This document shows positions 1-7,636 of a DNA stretch of 64,000 nt, one piece after another. Source of the DNA: Gammaproteobacteria bacterium (lineage in GTDB: Bacteria; Pseudomonadota; Gammaproteobacteria; Pseudomonadales; Azotimanducaceae_A); contig DUAT01000110.1 in the NCBI GenBank assembly GCA_012960755.1, positions 1 to 64,000 of the forward strand. The letters run 5' to 3'. The notes beneath the pieces are model-generated. The model saw nothing but the letters and a program-made list of their open reading frames with translations. It was not told the DNA's origin and made no database searches. Position numbers and translations under genes: made by a program. Each line of letters starts with the position of its first letter. Within the stretch, counting starts at the first letter, position 1.

Positions 1-222
1 ATTTGATGGACAGGTATGAGGTGGGCGGATAGCACACTTTTATACTATCCAGGCGGTTATGTTGACTATCATGCCGATTGTAACGAATTCATAGCCGACG
101 TAGATGTAAGGTGGTTCGAACAGTTCCATTAATTCGGATTTTACCCGGGAAAGATTAAGGTAGCCGAAAAAAGCTGAGAGTATCCAGCTTACATTAAACA
201 GATCGGATGAAAGGGTTGTAGC
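1..222. repeat. Direct repeat, copy A (partner at 865-1082)
   Basis: Position 1 aligns with position 865 at a constant offset of 864. The match runs through the 3' half and downstream flank of the membrane-protein gene, with scattered substitutions and one 4-base gap in the right copy. Copy A holds the intact gene end and copy B the decayed one. The repeat begins at the window edge, so its true left boundary is unseen. It marks a local duplication of the bacteriocin-like cassette. Confidence 0.8.
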
Positions 223-345
223 ATCGCTTGCAATTAACATGTAAAAAGCACTAGCAATCATTAGAGCTAAAACACATTTGGCAACCAGCAACTTTCGTTT
301 CTCTCCTGAGCTCATGTAAGTAAACTCGTAGCTGTCTTTCGGCAT
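40..345 (-). CDS. Small three-helix membrane protein, putative immunity protein (copy 1)
   Basis: A 101-residue protein with a short charged N-terminus and three hydrophobic stretches, roughly residues 19-40, 46-65 and 81-101, so it is probably an inner-membrane protein. It lies 20 bases downstream of a double-glycine-leader peptide gene on the same strand and is probably co-transcribed with it. The downstream protein at 1099-1404 is a clear paralogue, sharing the N-terminal SYEF(T/S)YMS segment and a KSEL(M/V)ELFEPPY motif between helices 2 and 3. I do not recognise a named family. A small multi-helix membrane protein directly after a class II bacteriocin-like gene is the usual arrangement for self-immunity, and that role is an inference from position and topology. 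An accessory or export function is also possible. Confidence 0.7.
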   Translation of the reverse strand: MPKDSYEFTYMSSGEKRKLLVAKCVLALMIASAFYMLIASDATTLSSDLFNVSWILSAFFGYLNLSRVKSELMELFEPPYIYVGYEFVTIGMIVNITAWIV

Positions 346-365
346 TGGAATCTCCTTAAGTTCCT

Positions 366-623
366 TTATTTGATCCTGGTTGGATTCATTGTTCGGTATA
401 TGGCGGTGCCAAAGCTCATGCCTGATACTTCCTGGTTAAAGTAGTTTACGGCGTTCCCTATACCCGTCCCGATTTGCCAGGCGATATGTATTCCTGCCAA
501 AGCCCCCGGCGCACCCCCAGGCCAATTCGCCCCCGCAATAAACTTATTCATAAACGGCACCTTGGTACCATTACTAAACCCACCACTGACAAATTCAACC
601 TCACTTACAGTCAGTTCTCTCAT
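366..623 (-). CDS. Double-glycine-leader bacteriocin-like peptide (copy 1)
   Basis: An 85-residue precursor. The first 15 residues, MRELTVSEVEFVSGG, match a double-glycine leader of the microcin V type, cleaved after GG by a C39-peptidase ABC exporter. The predicted 70-residue core has no cysteine, is rich in Gly, Ala and hydrophobic residues, and carries GxxxG-type spacings (GALAG, GTGIG) typical of helix-helix contacts in class IIb bacteriocins. The start is fixed by AAGGAG seven bases upstream. The reading frame is open further upstream to 743, but that segment has no ribosome site and lacks homology to copy 2. The N-terminal 39 residues and the last 20 are identical to the peptide at 1434-1691, and only the middle differs. 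No C39 exporter is visible in the window. Confidence 0.8.
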   Translation of the reverse strand: MRELTVSEVEFVSGGFSNGTKVPFMNKFIAGANWPGGAPGALAGIHIAWQIGTGIGNAVNYFNQEVSGMSFGTAIYRTMNPTRIK

Positions 624-650
624 ATCAAAACTCCTTAATAGTTTATGGAT

Positions 651-677
651 GCTGTCACAAACAGCAAGCGCGACAGC
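651..677 (-). promoter_or_regulatory. Conserved 5'-leader hairpin, copy 1
   Basis: A GCTGTC/GACAGC inverted repeat (6-base arms, 15-base loop) sits about 28 bases upstream of the peptide start. The same arms occur at the same place before the second peptide gene, with differences only in the loop. It may be a structured leader or an operator. The function is not shown by sequence alone. Confidence 0.45.
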
Positions 678-864
678 AGTGCAAGAGTAAGGAAGCGGGA
701 TAAATAAGAAAATCAGATCAAGCTGCAATGATTGTAGGTCCATTGTCTTTTTGTGTCAGACAAATGCTAACGTTTTTTGTGGTGTTGGTTGTGAGTGAGT
801 GACTGTGGGTTTTGTAAGATCTTGCCGCAGGAGTAGAAAACAATGCCCGAGCACATGGTGAGGG

Positions 865-1082
865 ATTTGATGGACAGGTATGAGGTGGGCGGATAGCTCA
901 CCTTTATGCTATCCAGGCTGTTATGTGGATGATCGTGCCGGTAATTATGAATTTGTAGCCGACGTAGTCATAGGGTTGTTCGAATAGCTCGATAAGTTCT
1001 GACTTGACCTGCAAAAGATTGAGCCGAAAAAGGCTGCGAGTATCCAGCTTACATTAAAAAGACTGGATGAAAGTGTTGCAGA
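865..1082. repeat. Direct repeat, copy B
   Basis: Partner of positions 1-222. The copy includes the downstream flank and the 3' half of the membrane-protein gene. A 4-base deletion lies where copy A reads through the segment joining helix 2 to the KSEL motif. The copy ends abruptly near 1082, just before the 3' end of the next membrane gene. Confidence 0.8.
904..1082 (-). pseudogene. Decayed third copy of the three-helix membrane (immunity-like) gene
   Basis: Read on the minus strand, this stretch encodes ATLSSSLFNVSWI-like sequence. After a shift of frame it continues as QVKSELIELFEQPY and ends ITAWIA then stop, which is the C-terminal 60% of the protein at 40-345. The first ~42 codons are missing and a 4-base deletion breaks the frame. 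It has no start codon or ribosome site of its own. It resembles copy 1 more than copy 2, although it sits directly behind copy 2, which suggests unequal recombination between cassettes. Confidence 0.8.
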
Positions 1083-1098
1083 TTTACGGGGGATTCAC

Positions 1099-1404
1099 TT
1101 ACACAAACCAGGAAATCACGTTTAATATAATCGCCGTGATCGCAAACTCACCAGCTCTATATGTATAGGGTGGCTCGAACAATTCGACTAGTTCGGATTT
1201 TACGGTGAGAATATTAATGTAACCGAAAATAGCTGCGAGAATACCTCCAATGAAAACGAGTTCGGAAGATAGTGTGTTTGCCTCGCCAGCTATCAACCAG
1301 TAAAAAGCGAGCAACATCAGTAACGCGAGTATGCATTTACTGACCAGCACTTTCTTTTTTTCACGCGCGCTCATATAGGAAAACTCGTAGCTATTATCCG
1401 GCAT
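1099..1404 (-). CDS. Small three-helix membrane protein, putative immunity protein (copy 2)
   Basis: A 101-residue paralogue of the protein at 40-345, with the same length and the same order of three hydrophobic segments (about residues 20-40, 47-66 and 82-101). The KSELVELFEPPY motif is conserved between helices 2 and 3, while the helices themselves have diverged. It starts 29 bases downstream of the second double-glycine peptide and appears co-transcribed with it. A ribosome site (AGGAG, from tcctcc on the plus strand near 1410) precedes the ATG. The divergence of the helices parallels that of the middle of the two peptides, as expected if each immunity protein matches its own peptide. That pairing is an inference. 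Confidence 0.7.
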   Translation of the reverse strand: MPDNSYEFSYMSAREKKKVLVSKCILALLMLLAFYWLIAGEANTLSSELVFIGGILAAIFGYINILTVKSELVELFEPPYTYRAGEFAITAIILNVISWFV

Positions 1405-1433
1405 TAGTTCCTCCTTTACCTAGCCTTGTTTCT

Positions 1434-1691
1434 TCACTTGATCCTCGTTGGATTCATTGTTCGATATATCGCAGTACCGAAACTCATTCCGGACACTTTC
1501 ATGTTAAAGGCATTAACAGCCCCGCCAATAAGTGTACCAACTGTGTAGGCCATAAATATCCCTTGCAAGACATTTGGGGCACCCCCAGGCCAATTCGCCC
1601 CCGCAATAAACTTATTCATAAACGGCACCTTGGTACCATTACTAAACCCACCGCTGACAAATTCAACCTCACTTACAGTCAGTTCTCTCAT
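1434..1691 (-). CDS. Double-glycine-leader bacteriocin-like peptide (copy 2)
   Basis: An 85-residue precursor with the same 15-residue double-glycine leader as copy 1 and the same AAGGAG ribosome site. The predicted core is cysteine-free. The segment after the leader (FSNGTKVPFMNKFIAG...) and the C-terminal VSGMSFGTAIYRTMNPTRIK are identical to copy 1, while about 26 central residues differ (NVLQGIFMAYTVGTLIGG...). A GTLIG motif fits the GxxxG spacing of two-peptide bacteriocins. The two peptides could form a two-component pair or two versions of one toxin, and sequence alone cannot separate these. Expression is presumably driven from the region upstream of 1691. Confidence 0.8.
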   Translation of the reverse strand: MRELTVSEVEFVSGGFSNGTKVPFMNKFIAGANWPGGAPNVLQGIFMAYTVGTLIGGAVNAFNMKVSGMSFGTAIYRTMNPTRIK

Positions 1692-1718
1692 ATTGTAACT
1701 CCTTAATAGTTTATGGAT

Positions 1719-1745
1719 GCTGTCGCAAACAGCAAGCGTGACAGC
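1719..1745 (-). promoter_or_regulatory. Conserved 5'-leader hairpin, copy 2
   Basis: The same GCTGTC/GACAGC inverted repeat as at 651-677, again about 28 bases before the peptide start. Weaker similarity between the two upstream regions continues to about 1840, including a shared tgtcag(a/c)caaa motif. This makes it likely that the promoter was duplicated with the gene. Confidence 0.45.
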
Positions 1746-1909
1746 GGTATCAGACTACGGGAGTGGCGTTGAAAGAAATATCAGCGTGAACTGGAATCGC
1801 TGTAAGTTTATTGATTAGTTCTGTCAGCCAAAGCCTAACGGATTCACCGATGTCTTGTGCGCGATAGTGGCTATGGGATGTGTGGGACATTGGCCTGGTC
1901 GGCTGTTTG

Positions 1910-2788
1910 TCAGGGTTTAATCATGAACTTCTGCATCACTGCACGTCTTTCGGGGGGAATGGGGATGGATTTTCTGGCGACCAGGTCCATTGAGATGCCT
2001 AATGCTCTGCATCCGAGGGTGATTTCTCCTGAATCGATGTTGAAGAAGATGTGTACCATGTGCTGAATTTTTTCGGTGAGGTTGTCGAGGCCGGAGACCA
2101 CTACAAATCTATCGCCCTGTTTCAGGTTGGTGAAGTGATCCATCCGATATTCGAGTACGGCGCCGCCGATGACGCCTTGGCCTCTTTCGAACTGGCTGTC
2201 GCCTGCTGCGAATCGGGTCCACAGGTTTGGCATGGAATCGGAACCCCGGCTCATGTAATTATTGGGCAGCAACAGGCCATTGGGGGAACATTCGTCGGGC
2301 TGGATGATGCCTCGGCCTATGGTGATGAAGCCGCGTCGATAGCTTTCTGACAGGGTAAGGTTCGCATAAGGGAAGGGGTCCGCTGGCACGCCGCGGCTGC
2401 CTGCATAGTTGGGTAACGGTACGGTTTTCAGGCCTTCTGCTTTTAATGGGTAGTTAACGTCGAAAACAAATGCGGACATTACTTGGTCTGTGCCGGAGTT
2501 TCGTAACTCCACCAGGGCACAAAATCCGGTGTCATCAGCACTGAGCAGGCCGAAGTAACCGGTAATCGGAACCGCTATTCTGGCTTCTGCGATAAAACGC
2601 ATATGTTGTGACTTGATGTTTGCGGTGATGGTTTGAACGTCTTCTCGCGGGATGCAACCCAGTTCGATTAAACCCAGCTCCAGGGTTTGAATCATTTTCT
2701 GGGAGAAGAACCTGACGTTCAGGTGGTCGTTTTCATCACATTCCCAGCGATTGACTGAGCCCAGGTAAACGGCAATGGGTTCGCTCAT
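1910..2788 (-). CDS. Acyl-CoA thioesterase-like double hot-dog protein
   Basis: A 292-residue protein. The N-terminal WECDENDHLNVRFFSQ motif is characteristic of 4HBT-type thioesterases, where the acidic residue and the following HxN are catalytic-site features. A second domain with a weaker HMVHIFFNID stretch lies in the C-terminal half. It presumably hydrolyses an acyl-CoA of unknown chain type in the cytoplasm. The ATG at 2788 is preferred over an in-frame TTG at 2803 because the family begins just before this point, though neither has a strong ribosome site. It lies 55 bases after yejE on the same strand, in the slot where the ATPase gene of a Yej operon would normally be found. Confidence 0.7.
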   Translation of the reverse strand: MSEPIAVYLGSVNRWECDENDHLNVRFFSQKMIQTLELGLIELGCIPREDVQTITANIKSQHMRFIAEARIAVPITGYFGLLSADDTGFCALVELRNSGTDQVMSAFVFDVNYPLKAEGLKTVPLPNYAGSRGVPADPFPYANLTLSESYRRGFITIGRGIIQPDECSPNGLLLPNNYMSRGSDSMPNLWTRFAAGDSQFERGQGVIGGAVLEYRMDHFTNLKQGDRFVVVSGLDNLTEKIQHMVHIFFNIDSGEITLGCRALGISMDLVARKSIPIPPERRAVMQKFMIKP

Positions 2789-2843
2789 ATTTAGTCCGTG
2801 CAACGCGGTGTTGCTCTATTGATAGTCGTCGTGAGTGTAGATA

Positions 2844-3962
2844 TTAGGCAAACGTCTTTCGTGGGTCAAATGCGTCCCGTATGCCTTCGCCGATGAAAAT
2901 CAACAGGGTCAGCATAATGCCGATGGTAAAGAAGGCGGTGAATCCCAGCCAGGGTGCCTGCAGGTTAGAGACCGCCTGTTTGATCAAACGACCCAGCGAT
3001 GGTGCATCAGAGGGCAGTCCAAAGCCAAGAAAGTCCAGCGACGTCAGCAACACCACTGAATTTGTCAGGATAAAAGGCACCATCGTTAGTGCAGCCACCA
3101 TGGCATTGGGTAGCACATGCTTCGCCATTATGGTGATATTGCCAACACCCAGCGCGCGAGCGGCCCGTACGTATTCCAGGTTTCTTGCCCGCAGAAATTC
3201 AGCCCGGACAATGCCGACGAGGGCCATCCAGCTGAACAGCAACAGCAACAGAAACAGCCAGCCGGGGGTGGGTTCGACCATGCTGGCGAGGATGATCAGC
3301 AAAAACAGGATTGGCATGCCCGCCCACATTTCAATCAGGCGTTGCATGACCAGGTCAAGCCAGCCGCCAAAATATCCCTGAATCGCTCCCGCAGAAATCC
3401 CGATAATCGTGCTGCAGATGGTCAGGCCCAGGCCGAAGAGTATGGAGAGCCTGAATCCATAGATAACCTTTGCGAACACATCCCGGCCCAGGTCATCGGT
3501 TCCCAGCCAGTGGGTGGCAGAGGGCGGAACGGGCGCGGGCTTCTCGATAAACAGGTCCATGGTGTTGTTTGCGTATCGCACCATCGGCCAGATCATCCAG
3601 CCATCCTGCCGTTTTATCAGATCCTGAAAGAAAGGGTCGCGGTAAATGGTTTCAGTTTCGAACAGCTCATCCGCCGGGGTGATCTCATCTGCAAATGATG
3701 TTTCCGGGTACATCACTAAAAAAGGAAAATAGATGCCGCCATCGACATACAGCAAAATTGGCTTATCGTTGGCGATTAATTCCGCGCCCAGTGAGCAGAT
3801 AAACAGCACGCTGAAGATCCAGCTGGAATACCAGGCACGTTTGTTGGCCTTGAAATTGCGCCAGCGTCTGTCTACCAGGGTGATTGGGCGATGAGGCTTT
3901 TGCAGGCCGGGGTCCAGGTCGGGGCCGGTGTGGATGAGTGGGTCTGTTTCAACAGTCGACAT
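2844..3962 (-). CDS. yejE: Oligopeptide ABC transporter permease YejE
   Basis: A 372-residue inner-membrane permease of the OppC/YejE type. A first membrane helix lies near residues 45-65, followed by a long periplasmic segment including the YFPFLVMYPETSFADE region typical of YejE. Next come HWLGTDDLGRDVFAKVIYG at the start of the transporter domain and the EAA loop RAARALGVGNITIMAKHVLPN, which contacts the ATPase. It forms a heterodimer with YejB for peptide uptake. The start overlaps the yejB stop (TGATG), so the two are translationally coupled. No yejF follows. Confidence 0.9.
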   Translation of the reverse strand: MSTVETDPLIHTGPDLDPGLQKPHRPITLVDRRWRNFKANKRAWYSSWIFSVLFICSLGAELIANDKPILLYVDGGIYFPFLVMYPETSFADEITPADELFETETIYRDPFFQDLIKRQDGWMIWPMVRYANNTMDLFIEKPAPVPPSATHWLGTDDLGRDVFAKVIYGFRLSILFGLGLTICSTIIGISAGAIQGYFGGWLDLVMQRLIEMWAGMPILFLLIILASMVEPTPGWLFLLLLLFSWMALVGIVRAEFLRARNLEYVRAARALGVGNITIMAKHVLPNAMVAALTMVPFILTNSVVLLTSLDFLGFGLPSDAPSLGRLIKQAVSNLQAPWLGFTAFFTIGIMLTLLIFIGEGIRDAFDPRKTFA

Positions 3963-5050
3963 CAGACCTCCCGTGTTTCGAAGTCGATTCGCGGGTCGAC
4001 CAGTACATAGGTCAGGTCACCAATCAAATGCATGACCAGTCCGACCACGGTGTAGAAAAAGAGCGTGCCGAATAAAATTGGGTAGTCCCGGTTTATCGCG
4101 GCTTCAAAACCCAATAAACCCAGGCCGTTCAGGCTGAAGATGATTTCAATCAGCAGGGCACCGGTAAACAGCACATTGATCAGGGCGCCGGGTAATTGCG
4201 CGACTACGATCAACATCGAGTTGCGGAATACGTGGCCGTACAGGACCCTGCGTTCGGTCAGGCCCTTGGCTCTTGCGGTGAGTACGAACTGCTTGTTGAT
4301 TTCTTCCAGGAATAAATTCTTTGTCAACAGCGTCAGCGTCGCAAAGCCGTGGATGGTCATGGCGAGAATGGGCAGGGCAATATGCCAGGCGTAGTCCTTG
4401 ACCTTGCCCCAGGTGCTTAGCAGTTCGAAGTTACTGGAAGTCAGGCCACGCAACGGGAAGAAGTCCCAGTAGTTGCCCCCGGCAAATAATACAATCAGCA
4501 AAATGGCGAATAGAAATGCAGGTATCGCATATCCCACGAAGATTGCCGCGCTGGTCCAGATATCGAAAGGCGTCCCGTCCCGCACGGCTTTGCCGATGCC
4601 CAGTGGAATGGAAATACCATAGGTAATCAGCAGCGTCCAAAATCCCAGGGAAATTGACACGGGCATCCGTTCCACAACTAACGATGTCACCGAGCGGTCC
4701 TGGTAATAGCTGGTGCCAAAATCCAGGTGGATGTAATCCCACATCATTTTGAAGAAGCGTTCATGCATGGGTTTGTCAAAGCCAAATTGCTTTTCAAGGT
4801 CTTTGATAAAGTCCGGGTCCAACCCCCTTGTGCCCTCGTAGGCACCCGCTTCACCCGCGGTGTTGCCCATCTCGCCACCGCCGCCGCCGGTAATGCGTCC
4901 GGTGGCTGCTGATTCTTCGCCGGTGAGTTCGGCAATGATCTGTTCAACCGGGCCACCGGGTGCGGTTTGCACGATCAGGAAATTGATCACCATAATGCCA
5001 AACAGCGTGGGGAAGATGAGGCCGATTCGCTTGAGGATGTAGGTACCCAT
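3962..5050 (-). CDS. yejB: Oligopeptide ABC transporter permease YejB
   Basis: A 362-residue inner-membrane permease closely resembling enterobacterial YejB. It begins MGTYILKRIGLIFPTLFGI, has the characteristic GFDKPMHERFFKMMWDYI and IPAFLFAILLIVLFAGG segments, an EAA loop (TARAKGLTERRVLYGHVFRNS) and the C-terminal LVDPRIDFETR. The ATG at 5050 is one base after the yejA stop, indicating translational coupling. An in-frame upstream start at 5074 would only add residues inside yejA and is rejected. Its role is transport of short peptides together with YejE and YejA. Confidence 0.93.
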   Translation of the reverse strand: MGTYILKRIGLIFPTLFGIMVINFLIVQTAPGGPVEQIIAELTGEESAATGRITGGGGGEMGNTAGEAGAYEGTRGLDPDFIKDLEKQFGFDKPMHERFFKMMWDYIHLDFGTSYYQDRSVTSLVVERMPVSISLGFWTLLITYGISIPLGIGKAVRDGTPFDIWTSAAIFVGYAIPAFLFAILLIVLFAGGNYWDFFPLRGLTSSNFELLSTWGKVKDYAWHIALPILAMTIHGFATLTLLTKNLFLEEINKQFVLTARAKGLTERRVLYGHVFRNSMLIVVAQLPGALINVLFTGALLIEIIFSLNGLGLLGFEAAINRDYPILFGTLFFYTVVGLVMHLIGDLTYVLVDPRIDFETREV

Positions 5051-5051
5051 G

Positions 5052-7007
5052 CTAGTCTTCGCCCATACTGTCATCGTTCAGCATGTTGCGCATGCCTTCT
5101 TCCACGCGTTGTGCCTTTTCTTCGCTGTACCACCAGGTGTCAAAGAAACCACTGCGAAAGCGTGCCTGTATTTCCGGCTTTTTGTACTTGTCCCAGTAGC
5201 CGTAGCGATAACCAGGGGGGAAAAAACCGGGTACGGCATAAAAATTCCACAGCAACACCCGGTCCAGGGCACGAGTCGCAGCAATCAGCTGGTCGCGGCT
5301 CCGGGCGGCGATTATTTTCTCGATCAGCTGGTCAACCACAGGGTCTTTTATCCCGGAATTGTTGCGGCTGTATTGCCGGTCTGCGGCAGCGGAGCCCCAG
5401 TAGTTTTTCAATTCATTGCCGGGTGTCATGGTTTGTGCATAGGTGCGTATCGTGCCTTCAAAGTCGAACTTGCCCACGCGGTTGATGAATTGGGACACTT
5501 CAATCGTGCGAACCCTGGCATGGATGCCCAGGCGTTTCAATCGATGGATATAAGGGGTGATGCCTCGCTCCTGGTAGACGCTGAGCACAACCAGGTCAAT
5601 GGTGAACGGCGCTCCCGTAGTGCCGTTTATCAGCACATTGTTGCGTACTTCGTAACCAGCTTGTTTAAGCAGTCTGGCAGCCTTTAGCAGGGGTTCTCTT
5701 GAATAGCCGCCTGTTGTCACCGTTGGTTTGTAGTGTTCAGTAAAGACGCGTTCAGGTACCTGGCCCCTGAAGGGTTCAAGTAGTTCTAGTTCTGCTTCTG
5801 ACGGTAAACCGGCCTGGGCGAGATCAGAATTTTCGAAAAAACTGTCGTTGCGCTGGTAAAACCCGTGGTAGAGAATCTTGTTGGACCATTCGAAATCATA
5901 AACCAGTGCCAGTGCTTCCCTCACCCTGACGTCCTGGAATTTTTCCAGTCTCATGTTGAACATGACACCCTGCTGCATCCCGAACGGGCGTTCGGTACTG
6001 ATCAGGTCTTTGACAAACAGGCCACTGCGATAACCGGGAAAGTCGTACTCTTTTGCCCAGCGCTTGGACACGCCTTCTAAAAAGGCATCGGTGACGCCTG
6101 CCTTGTGGGCTTCGAGAATGACCTGTTCGTTGGTAAAGTGGTCATAGACAATGCGACGTATATTGTGTCGACCCTTCATCACGGGGATGTCTTTGGCCCA
6201 GTAGTCATCCACAAGTTCGTAGACTTCTTTCCTGCCGGGTTCGATCTTCGTGATCTTGTAGGGTCCACTGCCCAGGGGAACTTCCATGGTGGATTTTTCG
6301 AAGTCACGGTCCCGCCAGTAATGCTCGGGTGCGACGTACATGGCGGCAATGATTTGTGCGGATTTTGGTGATGTTGCACCCGGGATAAAGAACTTGATTT
6401 CCCGGTCGTTGATAATTTCCGCGTGGCTGACGAGATAGAAGTTTGCCTTCAATAATGGTGAACCCACCGACTTGATCTTGTCGAAGGTAAACAAGACATC
6501 TTTGGTGGTTATCGGTCTGCCATCATGCCAGCGCGCTTGTTTTCGCAGCCTGAATCGCACCCAGCTGTAATCGTCTGCGAGCATGATTTCTTCTGCAAGC
6601 CAGCCGTACTGACTCGACGGCTCGTCATCGGCCTTAAATGCGAGTCGTTCCAGAATGAGCACACGCGCCATCGGTTGATAGGTCATGCCCGAGGCTTTGC
6701 GTCCTTTGCGAATATAAGGATTGAGGGTGTCGAAGTTCCCGAGGGCGGGCATGACCATCTCGCCCATTTTGGGTGCCTGGGGGTTTACGTATTCGAAGTG
6801 GGTAAAATTGGCGGGATATTTCAGGTCGCCGAAAAAGGACAAACCATGGCGCCACTCTTCGGCGAATACCGGGTGTGAGAACAGCAGGCACAAAACTGTT
6901 AACAAGAGCGGGCTCAAGGCTGTCATCAAGGTCTTATATACAGATCCCTGGTCTACAGCAGCTGTCTTTCCCAAATTCAACTTCCCTCGGGTTGCAATGG
7001 GGTGCAT
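5052..7007 (-). CDS. yejA: Periplasmic oligopeptide-binding protein YejA-like
   Basis: A 651-residue solute-binding protein of the SBP_bac_5 (DppA/OppA) family. A hydrophobic signal sequence ends HPVFA-EEWRHGLSFFGDLKYPANFTHFEYVNPQAPK, which is typical of YejA. It delivers oligopeptides to YejB/YejE. Two starts are possible. The ATG at 7007 is five bases after the upstream stop. An internal ATG at 6926 (MTALSPLLLTVLC...) gives a normal-length signal peptide. The first would leave an unusually long charged region before the hydrophobic core, so the second may be the real one. Neither has a clear ribosome site. Confidence 0.88.
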   Translation of the reverse strand: MHPIATRGKLNLGKTAAVDQGSVYKTLMTALSPLLLTVLCLLFSHPVFAEEWRHGLSFFGDLKYPANFTHFEYVNPQAPKMGEMVMPALGNFDTLNPYIRKGRKASGMTYQPMARVLILERLAFKADDEPSSQYGWLAEEIMLADDYSWVRFRLRKQARWHDGRPITTKDVLFTFDKIKSVGSPLLKANFYLVSHAEIINDREIKFFIPGATSPKSAQIIAAMYVAPEHYWRDRDFEKSTMEVPLGSGPYKITKIEPGRKEVYELVDDYWAKDIPVMKGRHNIRRIVYDHFTNEQVILEAHKAGVTDAFLEGVSKRWAKEYDFPGYRSGLFVKDLISTERPFGMQQGVMFNMRLEKFQDVRVREALALVYDFEWSNKILYHGFYQRNDSFFENSDLAQAGLPSEAELELLEPFRGQVPERVFTEHYKPTVTTGGYSREPLLKAARLLKQAGYEVRNNVLINGTTGAPFTIDLVVLSVYQERGITPYIHRLKRLGIHARVRTIEVSQFINRVGKFDFEGTIRTYAQTMTPGNELKNYWGSAAADRQYSRNNSGIKDPVVDQLIEKIIAARSRDQLIAATRALDRVLLWNFYAVPGFFPPGYRYGYWDKYKKPEIQARFRSGFFDTWWYSEEKAQRVEEGMRNMLNDDSMGED

Positions 7008-7012
7008 CCAGA

Positions 7013-7579
7013 CTACACCACCGGGAAAGGATCCTCCATACCATCCTCCAGTGGAATCTGGAAGGAGTTCAGTGTGAGTGATATCAAACAGTAGTAGCCA
7101 ATGGTTGTCACCAGTTCGATCATGCAGGTCTCGGTAAACGCGTCGACACCGGCCTTGTAGGTCTGGTCTGTGATGCCGTGGGTTTCGAGCATTTCACTGG
7201 CGATGCGGTAGGAGATCATCTCATCTCCTTCAAAAGTGGGTGACTCGCCGTCCCGGAGCTGGTTGAGCTGCGTTTCGTTGAGCCCGGCCTGCATGCCCAG
7301 TCGTTTGTGGGCTGAAAATTCGAATTTGGATTTAAAATGAGCGCCCACGGTACATATCGCCACCTCCTTGATGTTTTCCGGCACGCTGGAACCAAACCGA
7401 ATCGCTGCGCCAAGGGCTTGCGCGGCACCCCCCACGCTGGGTGCGCGAACCCAGGCACCAAAGGGACCAATCATCCCAATACCAGGGCGAGCGTTACCCC
7501 TGGGGCCTCGTTCTATGGCTTCCAGTACGGTTTGCTGCGCCTCATTGAGGTTGTTTCTATCTATGGGTGAGAGTCTCAT
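7013..7579 (-). CDS. Carboxymuconolactone decarboxylase (CMD/AhpD-like) family protein without CxxC
   Basis: A 188-residue all-helical protein of the CMD family. The core motif is VPENIKEVAICTVGAHFKSKFEFSAHKR, holding the conserved Glu, the E-F-SAH block and the His. The CxxC pair of peroxidase-active AhpD proteins is absent. It is therefore more like gamma-carboxymuconolactone decarboxylase relatives than a thiol peroxidase. It lies five bases upstream of yejA and probably heads that operon. The substrate is unknown, and the link with peptide uptake is not explained by the family. Confidence 0.8.
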   Translation of the reverse strand: MRLSPIDRNNLNEAQQTVLEAIERGPRGNARPGIGMIGPFGAWVRAPSVGGAAQALGAAIRFGSSVPENIKEVAICTVGAHFKSKFEFSAHKRLGMQAGLNETQLNQLRDGESPTFEGDEMISYRIASEMLETHGITDQTYKAGVDAFTETCMIELVTTIGYYCLISLTLNSFQIPLEDGMEDPFPVV

Positions 7580-7636
7580 GGTTGGTCTCCTTCTTTAATG
7601 TTGGTTTCAGTTTGCGTTTACAGCTCTGAAAAGTCA

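Noticed and set aside
366..743. Extended 125-residue version of the first bacteriocin-like peptide
   Set aside because: The extra 40 residues lack a ribosome site and have no counterpart in copy 2, while AAGGAG marks the start at 623.
5049..5687. Long plus-strand frame inside yejA
   Set aside because: It lies wholly antisense to a well-supported solute-binding protein and shows no domain.
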